A stretch of 64,000 nt of DNA from Bradyrhizobium archetypum (lineage in GTDB: Bacteria > Pseudomonadota > Alphaproteobacteria > Rhizobiales > Xanthobacteraceae), in NCBI RefSeq assembly GCF_013114835.1, contig NZ_JAAVLW010000001.1, positions 434,001 to 498,000 on the forward strand, read 5' to 3'. The notes below the pieces were generated by a model. The model saw only the letters and a program-made list of their open reading frames with translations. It had not been told where the DNA came from and searched no databases. Made by a program: the position numbers and the translations under genes. Each line of letters starts with the position of its first letter. Position 1 is the first letter of the stretch. Below are positions 8,374 through 16,598 of the stretch, piece by piece.

Positions 8374-9551
8374 TGCGAGAGCCGATCCCGCGCCAGCCAG
8401 ATCACCAACCCGCCGAGAGCGGCCATTACCGCCATCGCGTAATAGATGCCCTGTCCCCAGGTCTCGTAGATCGTGCCTGATGCAACCGATGCGAGGCCGG
8501 AGACAATGCCGCCGCAGGCGGTCAGATAGCCCTGGGCACGCGCCATCACATGGCCGGGCACGTGCTTCAGCATCAATCCCATGATGCCGACCTGTGTCAG
8601 GCCGAAGCTCAGCGCATGCGCGAGCTGGACGATCGCAAGGATCGCGAGCGGCAGGTCCTGCGCCGTTAACACCCAGCGTGTGGCGGCGCTCAGCGCCGCG
8701 ATCACCACCAGCATCGATGGCTGCAGCGTGAACCGCGGTGACAGCGCAAACAGCACGATCTCGGCAATCACACCCAGCACCCACAGAACCGCAATCGTCA
8801 GCCCGTCGAAGCCCGCCTGCTGCCAGGCAATCGACGCGAAAATGTAGTAGGCGGCATGGCTGCCCTGGATCAGCGCCGATGCCACGATGATCGCGATAAA
8901 GCCGCCGTCGCGCAGCAATGCGCTCGCGCCCCCGGTGACCGGGCGGGCGCTCTTGGCCTCGTCCAGCGGCTCCAGCGCGAGGCTGGCGAGCGCCCCGATC
9001 GCGGCCGAGCCGGCAATGATCCAGATCAGATTTCGAGCAGCGATGAGGTCGAGCAGCAGGCCGCAGACCAGCGCGCCGAGGACGAAGGCGGCCGAGCCCC
9101 ATAGCCGCAACGGCCCGTAGTTGAGTCCATAGCGCTTCACGCCGCGCAACGCATAGGCATCCGTGAGCGGTACCATGGGCGTCCACAGGCAGCAGGTCAC
9201 GGCGTAGATCAGGAACACCAGCGGCGGCAAATGCTGGGTCCCCAGCACGGAAAAGCCCAAGGCGGTGGCGAAGGCGGTCACAATGATGCCCCCGCGCAAG
9301 GCGTGGCGCCGTTCCGCCAGTTCCGTCACCAGCGGGAGCACCGTAAACCGGGTCACCGGAGGCACGGCCGTAATCAGCCCGATCCAGAACGCGTCGATCC
9401 CGACCGCCTTCAGCCAAACCGTGAAAAACGGCAGATGAGTGCCGCTCATGCCGAACAGCGTGCCGTAGAATAGCGCCACCCGCGCCGCGAAACGGCCGGA
9501 TGCGGCTTGAGAAGCGATGGGGATTTGTGATTCGCTTGGCATCAATCCCAT
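8343..9551 (-). CDS. MFS transporter (HcaT/NupG-like, 12 TM)
   Basis: 402 residues with about twelve hydrophobic segments. The opening FYGTLFGMSGTHLPFFTVWLK is typical of the MFS_1-like / 3-phenylpropionate permease (HcaT) group. The short loop after TM6 is charged (LEPLDEAKSARP). Substrate unknown. The ATG at 9551 is chosen although no strong Shine-Dalgarno is seen; the ATG at 9542 is also possible. The longer frame to 9665 would cover the start of the divergent gene. It is transcribed away from the alanine-rich protein gene and converges on the epimerase gene. Confidence 0.82.
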   Translation of the reverse strand: MGLMPSESQIPIASQAASGRFAARVALFYGTLFGMSGTHLPFFTVWLKAVGIDAFWIGLITAVPPVTRFTVLPLVTELAERRHALRGGIIVTAFATALGFSVLGTQHLPPLVFLIYAVTCCLWTPMVPLTDAYALRGVKRYGLNYGPLRLWGSAAFVLGALVCGLLLDLIAARNLIWIIAGSAAIGALASLALEPLDEAKSARPVTGGASALLRDGGFIAIIVASALIQGSHAAYYIFASIAWQQAGFDGLTIAVLWVLGVIAEIVLFALSPRFTLQPSMLVVIAALSAATRWVLTAQDLPLAILAIVQLAHALSFGLTQVGIMGLMLKHVPGHVMARAQGYLTACGGIVSGLASVASGTIYETWGQGIYYAMAVMAALGGLVIWLARDRLSHQPHNAASGG

Positions 9552-9618
9552 TGCGATTCGGGCAATATCGTGTTGTTTCGTTATCGCAACGCGCGCTGAT
9601 TTGCGCGAAGAGTTTGAC

Positions 9619-10911
9619 ATGGCCGACGAAGCATTCGCCCTTTCGCCGATCTCAGCACGCGCCACGCTGCCGAGCGAGGAGGACTATGCTGCAATCGCCG
9701 AAGCCTTCATGGAGACTTCGCGCGGCCGCTGGTTCCTAACCGAATACGCCAAGCGCAACCGCAACGCCGACACCCGCATGGTGCTGGATGCGGTGGCACG
9801 GATCGAGCAAAGCCTTTCCGCCCAGCGGGAAGAGACCCTGCAGCGGGAAGCAGCCCTGCAACGGGAGGAAGGCCTCTCGGCGCAGCAGGCGGCGGAGGCC
9901 ATCGCTGCGGCTGCGGCGGCACAAGACCGCCTGACCGAGGCGCTCGCGGCCATCCGCGGGGCGGTCGACGCGGCCGAGGAATCGGCGGTCGAGGCGATCG
10001 ACAGCCTCGCGCTGGAGCAGCGACTGGCACCAGTCCGCAAGGGCGCGCGCGTGCTGCGGGAAATCGCCTGGCGGTTGCGGGAAATCGGCAATGACGGGCG
10101 AATCTGCGATTTGATCGATTCGCAGGTCACCGTCATCGAAAAGGGCACCGAACAGTTCTCCTCCGAAGAGGCGCGAGTGGCCCTGCGTGCGGCCTTTGCC
10201 GCCCTCCAGGGCCGGCTTGTGGAATTCGGCGATGACACTTCGCCGCCGCCGGTGATCGACCCCGAGGCGGCGCCCTTCCCGGCCATGGAGGAAATGCCGG
10301 CGGCGGAGACCGTCGAGACATTCCGGACGCGGGATGCTGCCGAGGCGCCGTCCGCCCCGATGGCAGCGCCCGCCGAGGCTACGTTTGCCGCGGCGGAAGC
10401 CGTGTTGGCGGAAGCGGAAACCGCGCCCGCCCCCGAGCTTTCCGCAGCGCCTGCTGCAGCCCAGGAAGCCGCGGCCCAAAACATCGCAGCGGCGGTTCAA
10501 GACACCGCGTCTCAAGACGACGCAGTCCAGGACAATTCAGCCGAAAACGCTGGCGCGCAGGACGAGGCGGTCCTCGACATGATCGCGATGGAAATGGGTG
10601 CGCCCGACCCGATCAGCGACGACGAGATCGCCGAAGCGGCAGCCGAGCAAGCCCGTTTGGCGGAAGCTGCGCCGATTGCCGCCGAGATCGTCGCCGAAGC
10701 GCCTGAACCGGTCGCCGCACAGGCACCACCACCTGTTCAACCGCCCCCGCCATCCGCCGCAGCAGCGGCGCCTGCGCCGGCCGTGGAAATGTCCCTCGGC
10801 TCGACGCTCATTGCGAGCGGCATGCTGCGCAAGCCGGTTATGGCGGCGAACGACCCGCTGGCGCCGATCCGCCGCATGAGCCAGGCCGAGAAGATCGCGT
10901 TCTTCTCGTAA
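9619..10911 (+). CDS. Alanine-rich conserved protein of unknown function
   Basis: 430 residues, not recognised. The N-terminal ~45 residues are ordered-looking and probably conserved (EAFMETSRGRWFLTEYAKRN). Next is a coiled coil with a QREE(T/A)LQRE-type repeat (about 9820-9890) and a helical domain (VRKGARVLREIAWRLREIG). A long Ala/Glu/Pro low-complexity stretch (about 10260-10790) leads to a short conserved-looking tail (DPLAPIRRMSQAEKIAFFS). No signal peptide or membrane segment is seen. The ATG at 9619 is taken because the frame upstream lacks a credible start. The plan, two conserved ends joined by a disordered linker, suggests an adaptor or scaffold; this is inference. Confidence 0.75.
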   Translation: MADEAFALSPISARATLPSEEDYAAIAEAFMETSRGRWFLTEYAKRNRNADTRMVLDAVARIEQSLSAQREETLQREAALQREEGLSAQQAAEAIAAAAAAQDRLTEALAAIRGAVDAAEESAVEAIDSLALEQRLAPVRKGARVLREIAWRLREIGNDGRICDLIDSQVTVIEKGTEQFSSEEARVALRAAFAALQGRLVEFGDDTSPPPVIDPEAAPFPAMEEMPAAETVETFRTRDAAEAPSAPMAAPAEATFAAAEAVLAEAETAPAPELSAAPAAAQEAAAQNIAAAVQDTASQDDAVQDNSAENAGAQDEAVLDMIAMEMGAPDPISDDEIAEAAAEQARLAEAAPIAAEIVAEAPEPVAAQAPPPVQPPPPSAAAAAPAPAVEMSLGSTLIASGMLRKPVMAANDPLAPIRRMSQAEKIAFFS

Positions 10912-10992
10912 GGGATGCCGTGCTGCGGTCTCAGGCGCTCCGGCTTCAGAACGCGTCGCAGCTTTTGTTGCACGTGCGAATAATTCCCTTTC

Positions 10993-11375
10993 CGGTTGAT
11001 TCGCCTTCTACAACCTCGGCCTCTACCGCACCGGATCGACGAGGAGGCCGAGCAGAACCTGCAGATGTGGTCCTTGATGCTATGCAGCTTCGACGGCGCA
11101 GGTGAGGGCCTGATGCTTGGGCCGGACGCCCGACCTGGCCGACCGCAAACTCGACCTGATCATGGCCGGCGATCTCGGGACTGGGAGACGCTGACCAAGA
11201 TCGTCCCCAAACTCGGCGACCGCAGCTATCGGGGCGCATCCCAAGGTGTCGCGGCGCCACGCGAGCCGTATCACCCATCGACAGCGACGCCATGGTCCGC
11301 GCCGATGTCGACCGCGAGAGCATCGGACGACTGCCGATGTCGGTGACCATGCTGCTGTTTCACCTCAAAGTCGCG
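10993..11375 (+). pseudogene. Decayed diacylglycerol/lipid kinase-like fragment (frameshifted)
   Basis: No intact frame, but a near-continuous protein can be pieced together by changing frame about four or five times. Pieces are FAFYNLGLYRTG (frame from 11000), IDEEAEQNLQMW and LCSFDGAGEGLMLGPDAR (from 11035), LADRKLDLIMAGDLG after an extra base near 11134, PKLGDRSYRG, HPKVSRRHASRIT, and IDSDAMVRADVDRESIGRLP. The order GPDA-(A)D-KLDL-...-HP.V-...-V.ADVD.E..G..P resembles the C-terminal half of DagK/YegS/sphingosine-kinase-like enzymes. The family call is from memory. The N-terminal catalytic half is missing. It accounts for most of the 454-bp gap 10912-11364. Confidence 0.45.
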
Positions 11376-11709
11376 GCATGGCAGCGGCCGGCGTGGGGCG
11401 GATCAACATCACATGCCAATGCGCATCGATCAGGCCCGGCATCAGCACGCGTCCGCCGCCGTCAAGCATAATTGTTTGCCCGGAGTCGCTTGTCGCCGTC
11501 ACTGGCGAGATCTTCTCGATCTTGTTGCCATTGACCAGAACATTGGATGGTGCGGAAAGCGCCTCGCTTCTTCCGTCGAAAATGCGGACGTTCTGAAAAA
11601 GTACGGCCGCCCCTTGCTGCACTTGCGCGGGGAGCGGCGCTGTCATGAAGCTCAACGCGATCGCCGCTGCTGCGATATGGACGACTCGACAGCAACTTGT
11701 TTGGGACAC
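11365..11709 (-). pseudogene. Truncated amidohydrolase (N-terminal fragment)
   Basis: 114 residues: a signal peptide (IAAAAIALSFMTAPLPAQ) and the start of a metal-dependent amidohydrolase (FQNVRIFDGRSE, VLVNGNKIEKISP, MPGLIDAHWHVML with the HxH metal pair). Family members usually run past 400 residues. Here homology stops just after the HxH motif at about 11380, and a stop follows a few residues later. The barrel and the other metal ligands are absent, so it cannot be an active enzyme. The break point coincides with the end of the decayed kinase fragment on the other strand. Confidence 0.75.
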
Positions 11710-11786
11710 AGGCCTACCTCCGCGTCATGCGCCGGTTGACAAGGATGCACCGCGCACCACGTCAGGCCCGGCTGGCACAAAGTCAG

Positions 11787-12356
11787 CTACGTGCCGCTTA
11801 CCGCCACCGGCGACCTCCACGCATAGGCCAGCCACCCGATGCCATGCGAGATCAGGTCGACGCCGAGTAGGAATCCGAGGACCCACAATCCGGTCATCGG
11901 AAATCCGGTCAGAATGACGAAACCGGCTGCGACGCCAAACACGCCGGACAGCAGCATGATCCAGCCCGCCTCCCGCCAATGGGTGACACCGAGCAGGATG
12001 CGAACGAAGCCGGAAACCACAAGCACCAGACCTAGGACATAGGTGAGGATCAGCGCACTGGCGACCGGCTGGCTCACCAGCACAATGCCAAAAGCGATGT
12101 ACAGGATGCCGAGGATCACCTGCCATACGAACCCGCCCCACCCCTTAGTCCAGAACGCATGGACGACCTCGAACGCGCCGGCGATGATCGATACCCAGCC
12201 GATGAAGATGGTGCTGATGAGGGTGACCAGCATGATGTCGCCGAGAACCAGAATTCCCGCCGCAATCATGACGAGCCCAAGCAGAACACAGATCCAGAAC
12301 GGCGGCGCCGGCAAACTTCCGACACTCGTTCGCGAACTGCTGTCATATGTCGTCAT
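11787..12356 (-). CDS. HdeD family membrane protein (DUF308)
   Basis: 189 residues with six hydrophobic segments in three similar hairpins (LGLVMIAAGILVLGD, ILGILYIAFGIVLVSQP, LLSGVFGVAAGFVILTG), the usual HdeD/DUF308 pattern and length. In E. coli HdeD is linked to acid resistance at high cell density. GAGGAG lies 6 nt before the ATG. It is the last gene of a leftward group with glsA, an MFS gene and a small exported protein, which makes a stress role plausible. Confidence 0.88.
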   Translation of the reverse strand: MTTYDSSSRTSVGSLPAPPFWICVLLGLVMIAAGILVLGDIMLVTLISTIFIGWVSIIAGAFEVVHAFWTKGWGGFVWQVILGILYIAFGIVLVSQPVASALILTYVLGLVLVVSGFVRILLGVTHWREAGWIMLLSGVFGVAAGFVILTGFPMTGLWVLGFLLGVDLISHGIGWLAYAWRSPVAVSGT

Positions 12357-12396
12357 GTGATTCTCCTCGCTTCAGATCTCACCGCGTCGAGTTCCG

Positions 12397-12696
12397 CTAT
12401 GTCCATCGCCAGCCGCACCGGCGACGACCGCGATGCCACCAGCAGACCCAACGGCGACGCCGACGGCGATGCCGGTGAGGAGGAGGACGCGATGGCCGCC
12501 TGGGCGGCCGTCCAGAAGGACGCGTGACAGGGCCTTGAGCCTCCAGCTTGAAATCTCCAGCGTACTTTCCGGGATCTTTCTGCACCGCGAGCGGCGTGCC
12601 CTCGGCCAAAGTCGGCAGCAGGCTCGTGCCCAAGCCGGCAGCGACGGCACCGCACATCAGAGTCCGCAGTGCACTGCGACGGCCGATTGCATCCAT
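12397..12696 (-). CDS. Small exported Arg/Pro/Trp-rich protein with twin-Arg leader
   Basis: 99 residues. The N-terminus is a twin-arginine-like leader (GRRSALRTLMCGAVAAGLG, then LLPTLAEG). A short linker follows, then an Arg/Pro-rich stretch. The very basic C-terminus has alternating Trp and Cys (WVCWWHRGRR then CGWRW). AAGGAG sits 7 nt before the ATG, a good ribosome site, which argues that this GC-rich short frame is real. I recall similar small rhizobial proteins annotated as hypothetical. Function unknown; a cationic periplasmic or surface peptide is possible. It lies between the DHA2-type MFS gene and hdeD-like gene on the same strand. Confidence 0.68.
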   Translation of the reverse strand: MDAIGRRSALRTLMCGAVAAGLGTSLLPTLAEGTPLAVQKDPGKYAGDFKLEAQGPVTRPSGRPPRRPSRPPPHRHRRRRRRWVCWWHRGRRRCGWRWT

Positions 12697-12744
12697 TGTT
12701 GTTCTCCTTGTCGGGACGTTCCTCTCCTCGCATGCTCGTATTGA

Positions 12745-14394
12745 TCAGCCTGACCTCAATCGGCTGCCGGGCGCATCGCTCGGTATCTCGCCCGGTAAAT
12801 AGTTTGGAAGCCGGCCCGCCGGGATGATCGCCAGCAGCGCAAGACCGGCCATGATCAACAGGCCGATCTTCAGGGCTCGCAGCCGCGCTTCGGTATTCAC
12901 GCGTACGGTTTCCTCGACCTGCTGCGGGGTCGCTGTGGTGCCTTGCATGACGCTGCGCAGCCGGTCGTTGCTGACGAAGGTGATGTTGTCGAGATCGACC
13001 TGGCTCTGAAGCTCTTTCGGCAACACCGGGTTGGCCGCGATATTGCTGAGCGCGATCGTGCTCAACAGGCCGACCAGAAGTGCGCCCGCAACTGCCGTTC
13101 CGACCGCAGCGGCAAGATTTTGCGTGGTGCCGCGCAGCGACCCGACGTCGCCTGCGAGTTCCTTGGGCGAGGCGGTGACCAGCACGTTGAACAATAGCGT
13201 GACCAGTGAGCCCTGCCCGATCCCGAACAGAACCAGGCCGATCAGGACGGGAACCTCGCTCCAGTCGTTACGCACGACAATGGCGAGCCACACCAGGCCA
13301 ATGGTGCACAGGATGAAGCCATAGCGGCCGATCTGACGCGGTGTCAGCCGGCCATAGAAGTTGACGATCAGCATCGCCGCAAAGAACACCGTGAGATTGA
13401 ACGGCATCATCGCCACGGCGGTCGCCAGCGGCGAACGGCCCTGCACGATCTGAATGTACAGCGGCACCGAGAAGTTCAGCGCGGCCTCCAGTGCGACCAC
13501 GGCGAACAGCGCATAGACTGCACAGCGCTCCTCCGGCGAATCGATCACTTCGAGCGCCAATAGCGGGGTCTTTCCAGCCGCCTGCCGCCGGTGCGTCCAC
13601 ATCAAAAATGCCTGCCCAAGCACGACGCCGAGCACGATCATGACCGGTGCCGGCGAAAGGCCGAGCAGATCGAATGGCGCATTGGCGCTGGCGAGTGCGA
13701 GACCCCATCCGTTCAGATTGTTGAAGCCGAAGCTGATCAGCACGATCGCTGACGCAGCCAAAATGACGCCGACCAGGTCGATCTGCACATCAGGGCGGCC
13801 GTAGTCGGGCCTAAGGCGGAAACTCAACAGGAAAACGATCGCGGAAACCGCGATCAGGATTCCGAATGCCGGCCGCCAGCCGATGTAGGTACCCAGCACG
13901 CCGCCGATGATGAACGCCAGCACACCGGCGGCCGCACGGGCAGAGCCGAGCGCGCCTACCGCCGTCGCCTGCTGCCGCCCCGTATAGTTTTCGGCGATCA
14001 GCGCCACCAGCGATGGCACGATCACGGCGCCGGCCGCGCCGCACAGCGCCTGCGCCAAAATCATCAGCACTGCCGTCGGGCTGAACGTCATCAAGATCTG
14101 CGACGCGCAGAACAGGACAACGGCAAGGCGAAACACCTGCAACGCGCCGAACCGCTGCGCGAGCTTGGCGCCCAGCATGACAAAGCCTGCCACCAGCATC
14201 GAATAGGCCACGATGCCGGTCGCAACTGTCGTCGGCGGCACCCCAAAGCTCTTCACCATCCCGCCGAGTGCGACCGGCAGCGAGGCGACGTTGAAGGACA
14301 TGATCATCTGACCGAGCGCAATAGCGATCATCGGCACCCATGATTCCCGCGCTTCTTCCCGGATTGCTTCCACCGACATCGAATGCGTGACCAT
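12745..14394 (-). CDS. DHA2-type MFS transporter (14 TM)
   Basis: 549 residues. It has the drug:H+ antiporter-2 plan: about fourteen membrane segments, motif-A-like GAKLAQRFGAL after TM2, and motif-C-like GSARAAAGVLAFIIGGVLG in TM5. A longer extracytoplasmic loop of about 80 residues before the last segment is also typical. GGGAGGAC precedes the ATG. It begins 72 bp after glsA on the same strand, so probably one transcript. It could export a drug or an amino acid; substrate unknown. Confidence 0.87.
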   Translation of the reverse strand: MVTHSMSVEAIREEARESWVPMIAIALGQMIMSFNVASLPVALGGMVKSFGVPPTTVATGIVAYSMLVAGFVMLGAKLAQRFGALQVFRLAVVLFCASQILMTFSPTAVLMILAQALCGAAGAVIVPSLVALIAENYTGRQQATAVGALGSARAAAGVLAFIIGGVLGTYIGWRPAFGILIAVSAIVFLLSFRLRPDYGRPDVQIDLVGVILAASAIVLISFGFNNLNGWGLALASANAPFDLLGLSPAPVMIVLGVVLGQAFLMWTHRRQAAGKTPLLALEVIDSPEERCAVYALFAVVALEAALNFSVPLYIQIVQGRSPLATAVAMMPFNLTVFFAAMLIVNFYGRLTPRQIGRYGFILCTIGLVWLAIVVRNDWSEVPVLIGLVLFGIGQGSLVTLLFNVLVTASPKELAGDVGSLRGTTQNLAAAVGTAVAGALLVGLLSTIALSNIAANPVLPKELQSQVDLDNITFVSNDRLRSVMQGTTATPQQVEETVRVNTEARLRALKIGLLIMAGLALLAIIPAGRLPNYLPGEIPSDAPGSRLRSG

Positions 14395-14466
14395 GGCGTC
14401 CTCCCGAATTGCTCGGCTTTCGGGTGGGCCGGCCGTAGCGGCGCAGCCACCCGTTCTTGCATCGCG

Positions 14467-15465
14467 TCACTGTTCCGGTTGTGAGACGAACAGGTCCATT
14501 CCCAGCCGCTGTGACAGGAATTTTGCCGCAAGCTGCCCTTTCACGCTGTTGCCGGCGGCATCGAGCGGCGGCGCGAAGGTGCCGAAGCCGCCCTTGCCCG
14601 GCGAGACCGCGACAATGCCGCCGCCGATCCCGCTCTTGCCCGGCAGGCCGATGTCGTACAGCCAATCGCCCGACGTCTCGTATAGGCCCGCTGTTATCAT
14701 CACGGTCAGCACATAGTGGCAGACCGCAGCATCCACCACGCGCTGCCGGGTGACCGGATTCACCCCACCATCCGCCAGGGTCGCGCCCATCACCGCCAGA
14801 TCCCGCGCGCTCACGTTCAGCGAGCACTGCCTGGTGTAGAGATCCGTTGCCTGTTTGGCGTCGCAGTAGATGCGGTCATAGCTCTGCAGCAGCCGGGCGA
14901 TACTGCGATTGCGATAGTTCGTTTGCGAGGCCGAGGCATACACCTCTTCATTGAGCGCGAGCTTGCGCCCCGCAAATCGCGACAGCCCGTCGTGAATAAA
15001 TTGCCACTGACCTTCCGCCGTCAGGCCCGGCACGAGACTCGTCGTTGCGATTGCGCCCGCATTCACCATTGGATTGGTCCGGCCGCCGCCCTGTTCGATG
15101 GCCGCCAGGGAATTGAAGGGCAATCCGGTGGCGTTCGCTCCGAGTCGAGCGCGCGCTTCCTCGGGGCCGATCGTCTCGCAAACCAGCGCGAACACAAACG
15201 GCTTCGACACACTCATGATGGAGAATTTATATTCGGTGTCGCCCGCCTCGTAGACGCGTCCGCTGGTACCGACCACGCAGATTCCGAACAATTCCCGCGG
15301 AACCCTGGCGAGCGCCGGATAGACTTGTGAATTATGTCCATCGCCGTTCGATTTGAAACGTCGGTGCGCGTCGGACACCAGCCTCTGCACCATCTCTGGC
15401 TCCGGCAGGTGTCCTGTCGAGATATATGGACGCTCTGTTGGTTCCGAGATCGAGGGTGAGTCCAT
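14467..15465 (-). CDS. glsA: Glutaminase A
   Basis: 332 residues, the usual length for the serine-dependent glutaminase family (beta-lactamase-like fold). Visible: SVSKPF (catalytic Ser-x-x-Lys), NPMVNAGAI, the Tyr/Asn-rich segment around SQTNYRNRSIARLL, and GLPGKSGIGGGI. It hydrolyses L-glutamine to glutamate and ammonia in the cytoplasm. GGAGGAG stands just before the ATG. First gene of a leftward set with an MFS transporter, a small exported protein and HdeD. Released ammonia could buffer acid, as in E. coli glutaminase-based acid resistance; that link is inference. Confidence 0.93.
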   Translation of the reverse strand: MDSPSISEPTERPYISTGHLPEPEMVQRLVSDAHRRFKSNGDGHNSQVYPALARVPRELFGICVVGTSGRVYEAGDTEYKFSIMSVSKPFVFALVCETIGPEEARARLGANATGLPFNSLAAIEQGGGRTNPMVNAGAIATTSLVPGLTAEGQWQFIHDGLSRFAGRKLALNEEVYASASQTNYRNRSIARLLQSYDRIYCDAKQATDLYTRQCSLNVSARDLAVMGATLADGGVNPVTRQRVVDAAVCHYVLTVMITAGLYETSGDWLYDIGLPGKSGIGGGIVAVSPGKGGFGTFAPPLDAAGNSVKGQLAAKFLSQRLGMDLFVSQPEQ

Positions 15466-15984
15466 CAGACTCCTCCATCCGGCTCGACATGCTGCGCGCA
15501 GATGACCGAGCCGTCCGGCAACACAAGTTACACGCTGACAAACGATCTGGGTTTGATCGTCTCAGCTCCTTCTGGCTTGCACGCATCGTTAGGCTCGAAA
15601 GTGCATCGAGTCAATTGCACAACCTTAAAGTACGTTTGCATCGCGTGTGTTTCGCTACAAAACTTCGTGACAAATCGCGCGAGACGCCCGCGATGCATCG
15701 ACAAACCTCGGCGAATTAGAAACCAATTTGACGGAGCGCTGCCATGGTTTGATCAGTGCGATCAGCGAAGCGTGATCTGCTCGCTCGCAGGTTGTGATAG
15801 GCTGAGGCTATGCCGCACGACACCAGGCGAAGCTGCCTGCCATTAGCGAGCACGAGCTTTTGCGGGATTGACCTCGTTGGCCGATTTCCCGCTGGCGCCT
15901 TGTTCGCTTCACTGCTGCAGAAGAATTTTGTCGAGCGCCCGTGCGGCTTGGACCATCCATCACATCGAGTTGGAGGATACGAAG
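15466..15984. other. Intergenic region between glsA and the DUF1269 gene
   Basis: A 519-bp gap between divergent genes. It is less GC-rich than its surroundings around 15590-15720. Open frames inside it lack a ribosome site and known motifs, and I support none of them. It must hold the promoters of both flanking genes; I could not place them with confidence. Confidence 0.5.
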
Positions 15985-16506
15985 ATGTCAGATCTGATCG
16001 CAATCATCTATCCATCCGAAGCGAAGGCCGAAGCGGTCCGGCAGCGCCTGTTCAAACTGCAGAAAGAATATCTGATCACGATCAGCGATGCCGTGATTGC
16101 GGTGAAGACGGACGGTGGCTCCGTGAAGCTCAATCAGCTCGTCAACACCACCGCCGTGGGAGCCGTATCGGGCAGCTTCTGGGGACTGTTGATCGGCGTG
16201 CTGTTTCTCAATCCCATACTGGGTGTCGCCCTGGGCGCGGCGTCCGGCGCGCTCGGCGGCGCGCTGTCCGACTACGGCATTGACGACGCTTTCATGAAGG
16301 AGCTCTCGACAAGCCTGCAGCCCGGCAACGCTGCGCTGTTTGTCCTCGTCAAAAACATAACGGCGGACAAGGTGCTGCGCGACATCCAGGATGCGGGAGG
16401 CACCGTGCTCAAGACGTCGCTGGATGACACCAAGGAGCAGAAACTGCGCGAAGCGCTGGCGAAGGCGAGCGCCGAGCAGGCGCCGCCACAGACCAACGCT
16501 GCGTAG
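15985..16506 (+). CDS. DUF1269 domain membrane protein
   Basis: 173 residues. It opens with a short alpha/beta region (DLIAIIYPSEAKAEAVRQRL, EYLITISDAVIAVK). A glycine-rich membrane hairpin follows at about 62-95 (TTAVGAVSGSFWGLLIGVLFL, GVALGAASGALGGAL), then a second soluble part (AALFVLVKNITADKVLRDI) and a charged tail. This is the normal DUF1269 layout; function is unknown, and members often sit among stress genes. GGAGGA lies 8 nt before the ATG at 15985. The frame is open to 15868 but without a better start. Confidence 0.88.
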   Translation: MSDLIAIIYPSEAKAEAVRQRLFKLQKEYLITISDAVIAVKTDGGSVKLNQLVNTTAVGAVSGSFWGLLIGVLFLNPILGVALGAASGALGGALSDYGIDDAFMKELSTSLQPGNAALFVLVKNITADKVLRDIQDAGGTVLKTSLDDTKEQKLREALAKASAEQAPPQTNAA

Positions 16507-16598
16507 CTTTCGCGGTCAAGCCCGCAAGACCAGGTCGGCTGCGGCCATCAAGCCGTAGCCGATCTTGTCCGAGCGCGCTCGGCAAGAAGGCATCTGTC

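Noticed and set aside
15502..15846. 114-residue frame in the glsA-DUF1269 gap
   Set aside because: Odd composition for this genome, no ribosome site, no motif; more likely promoter DNA.
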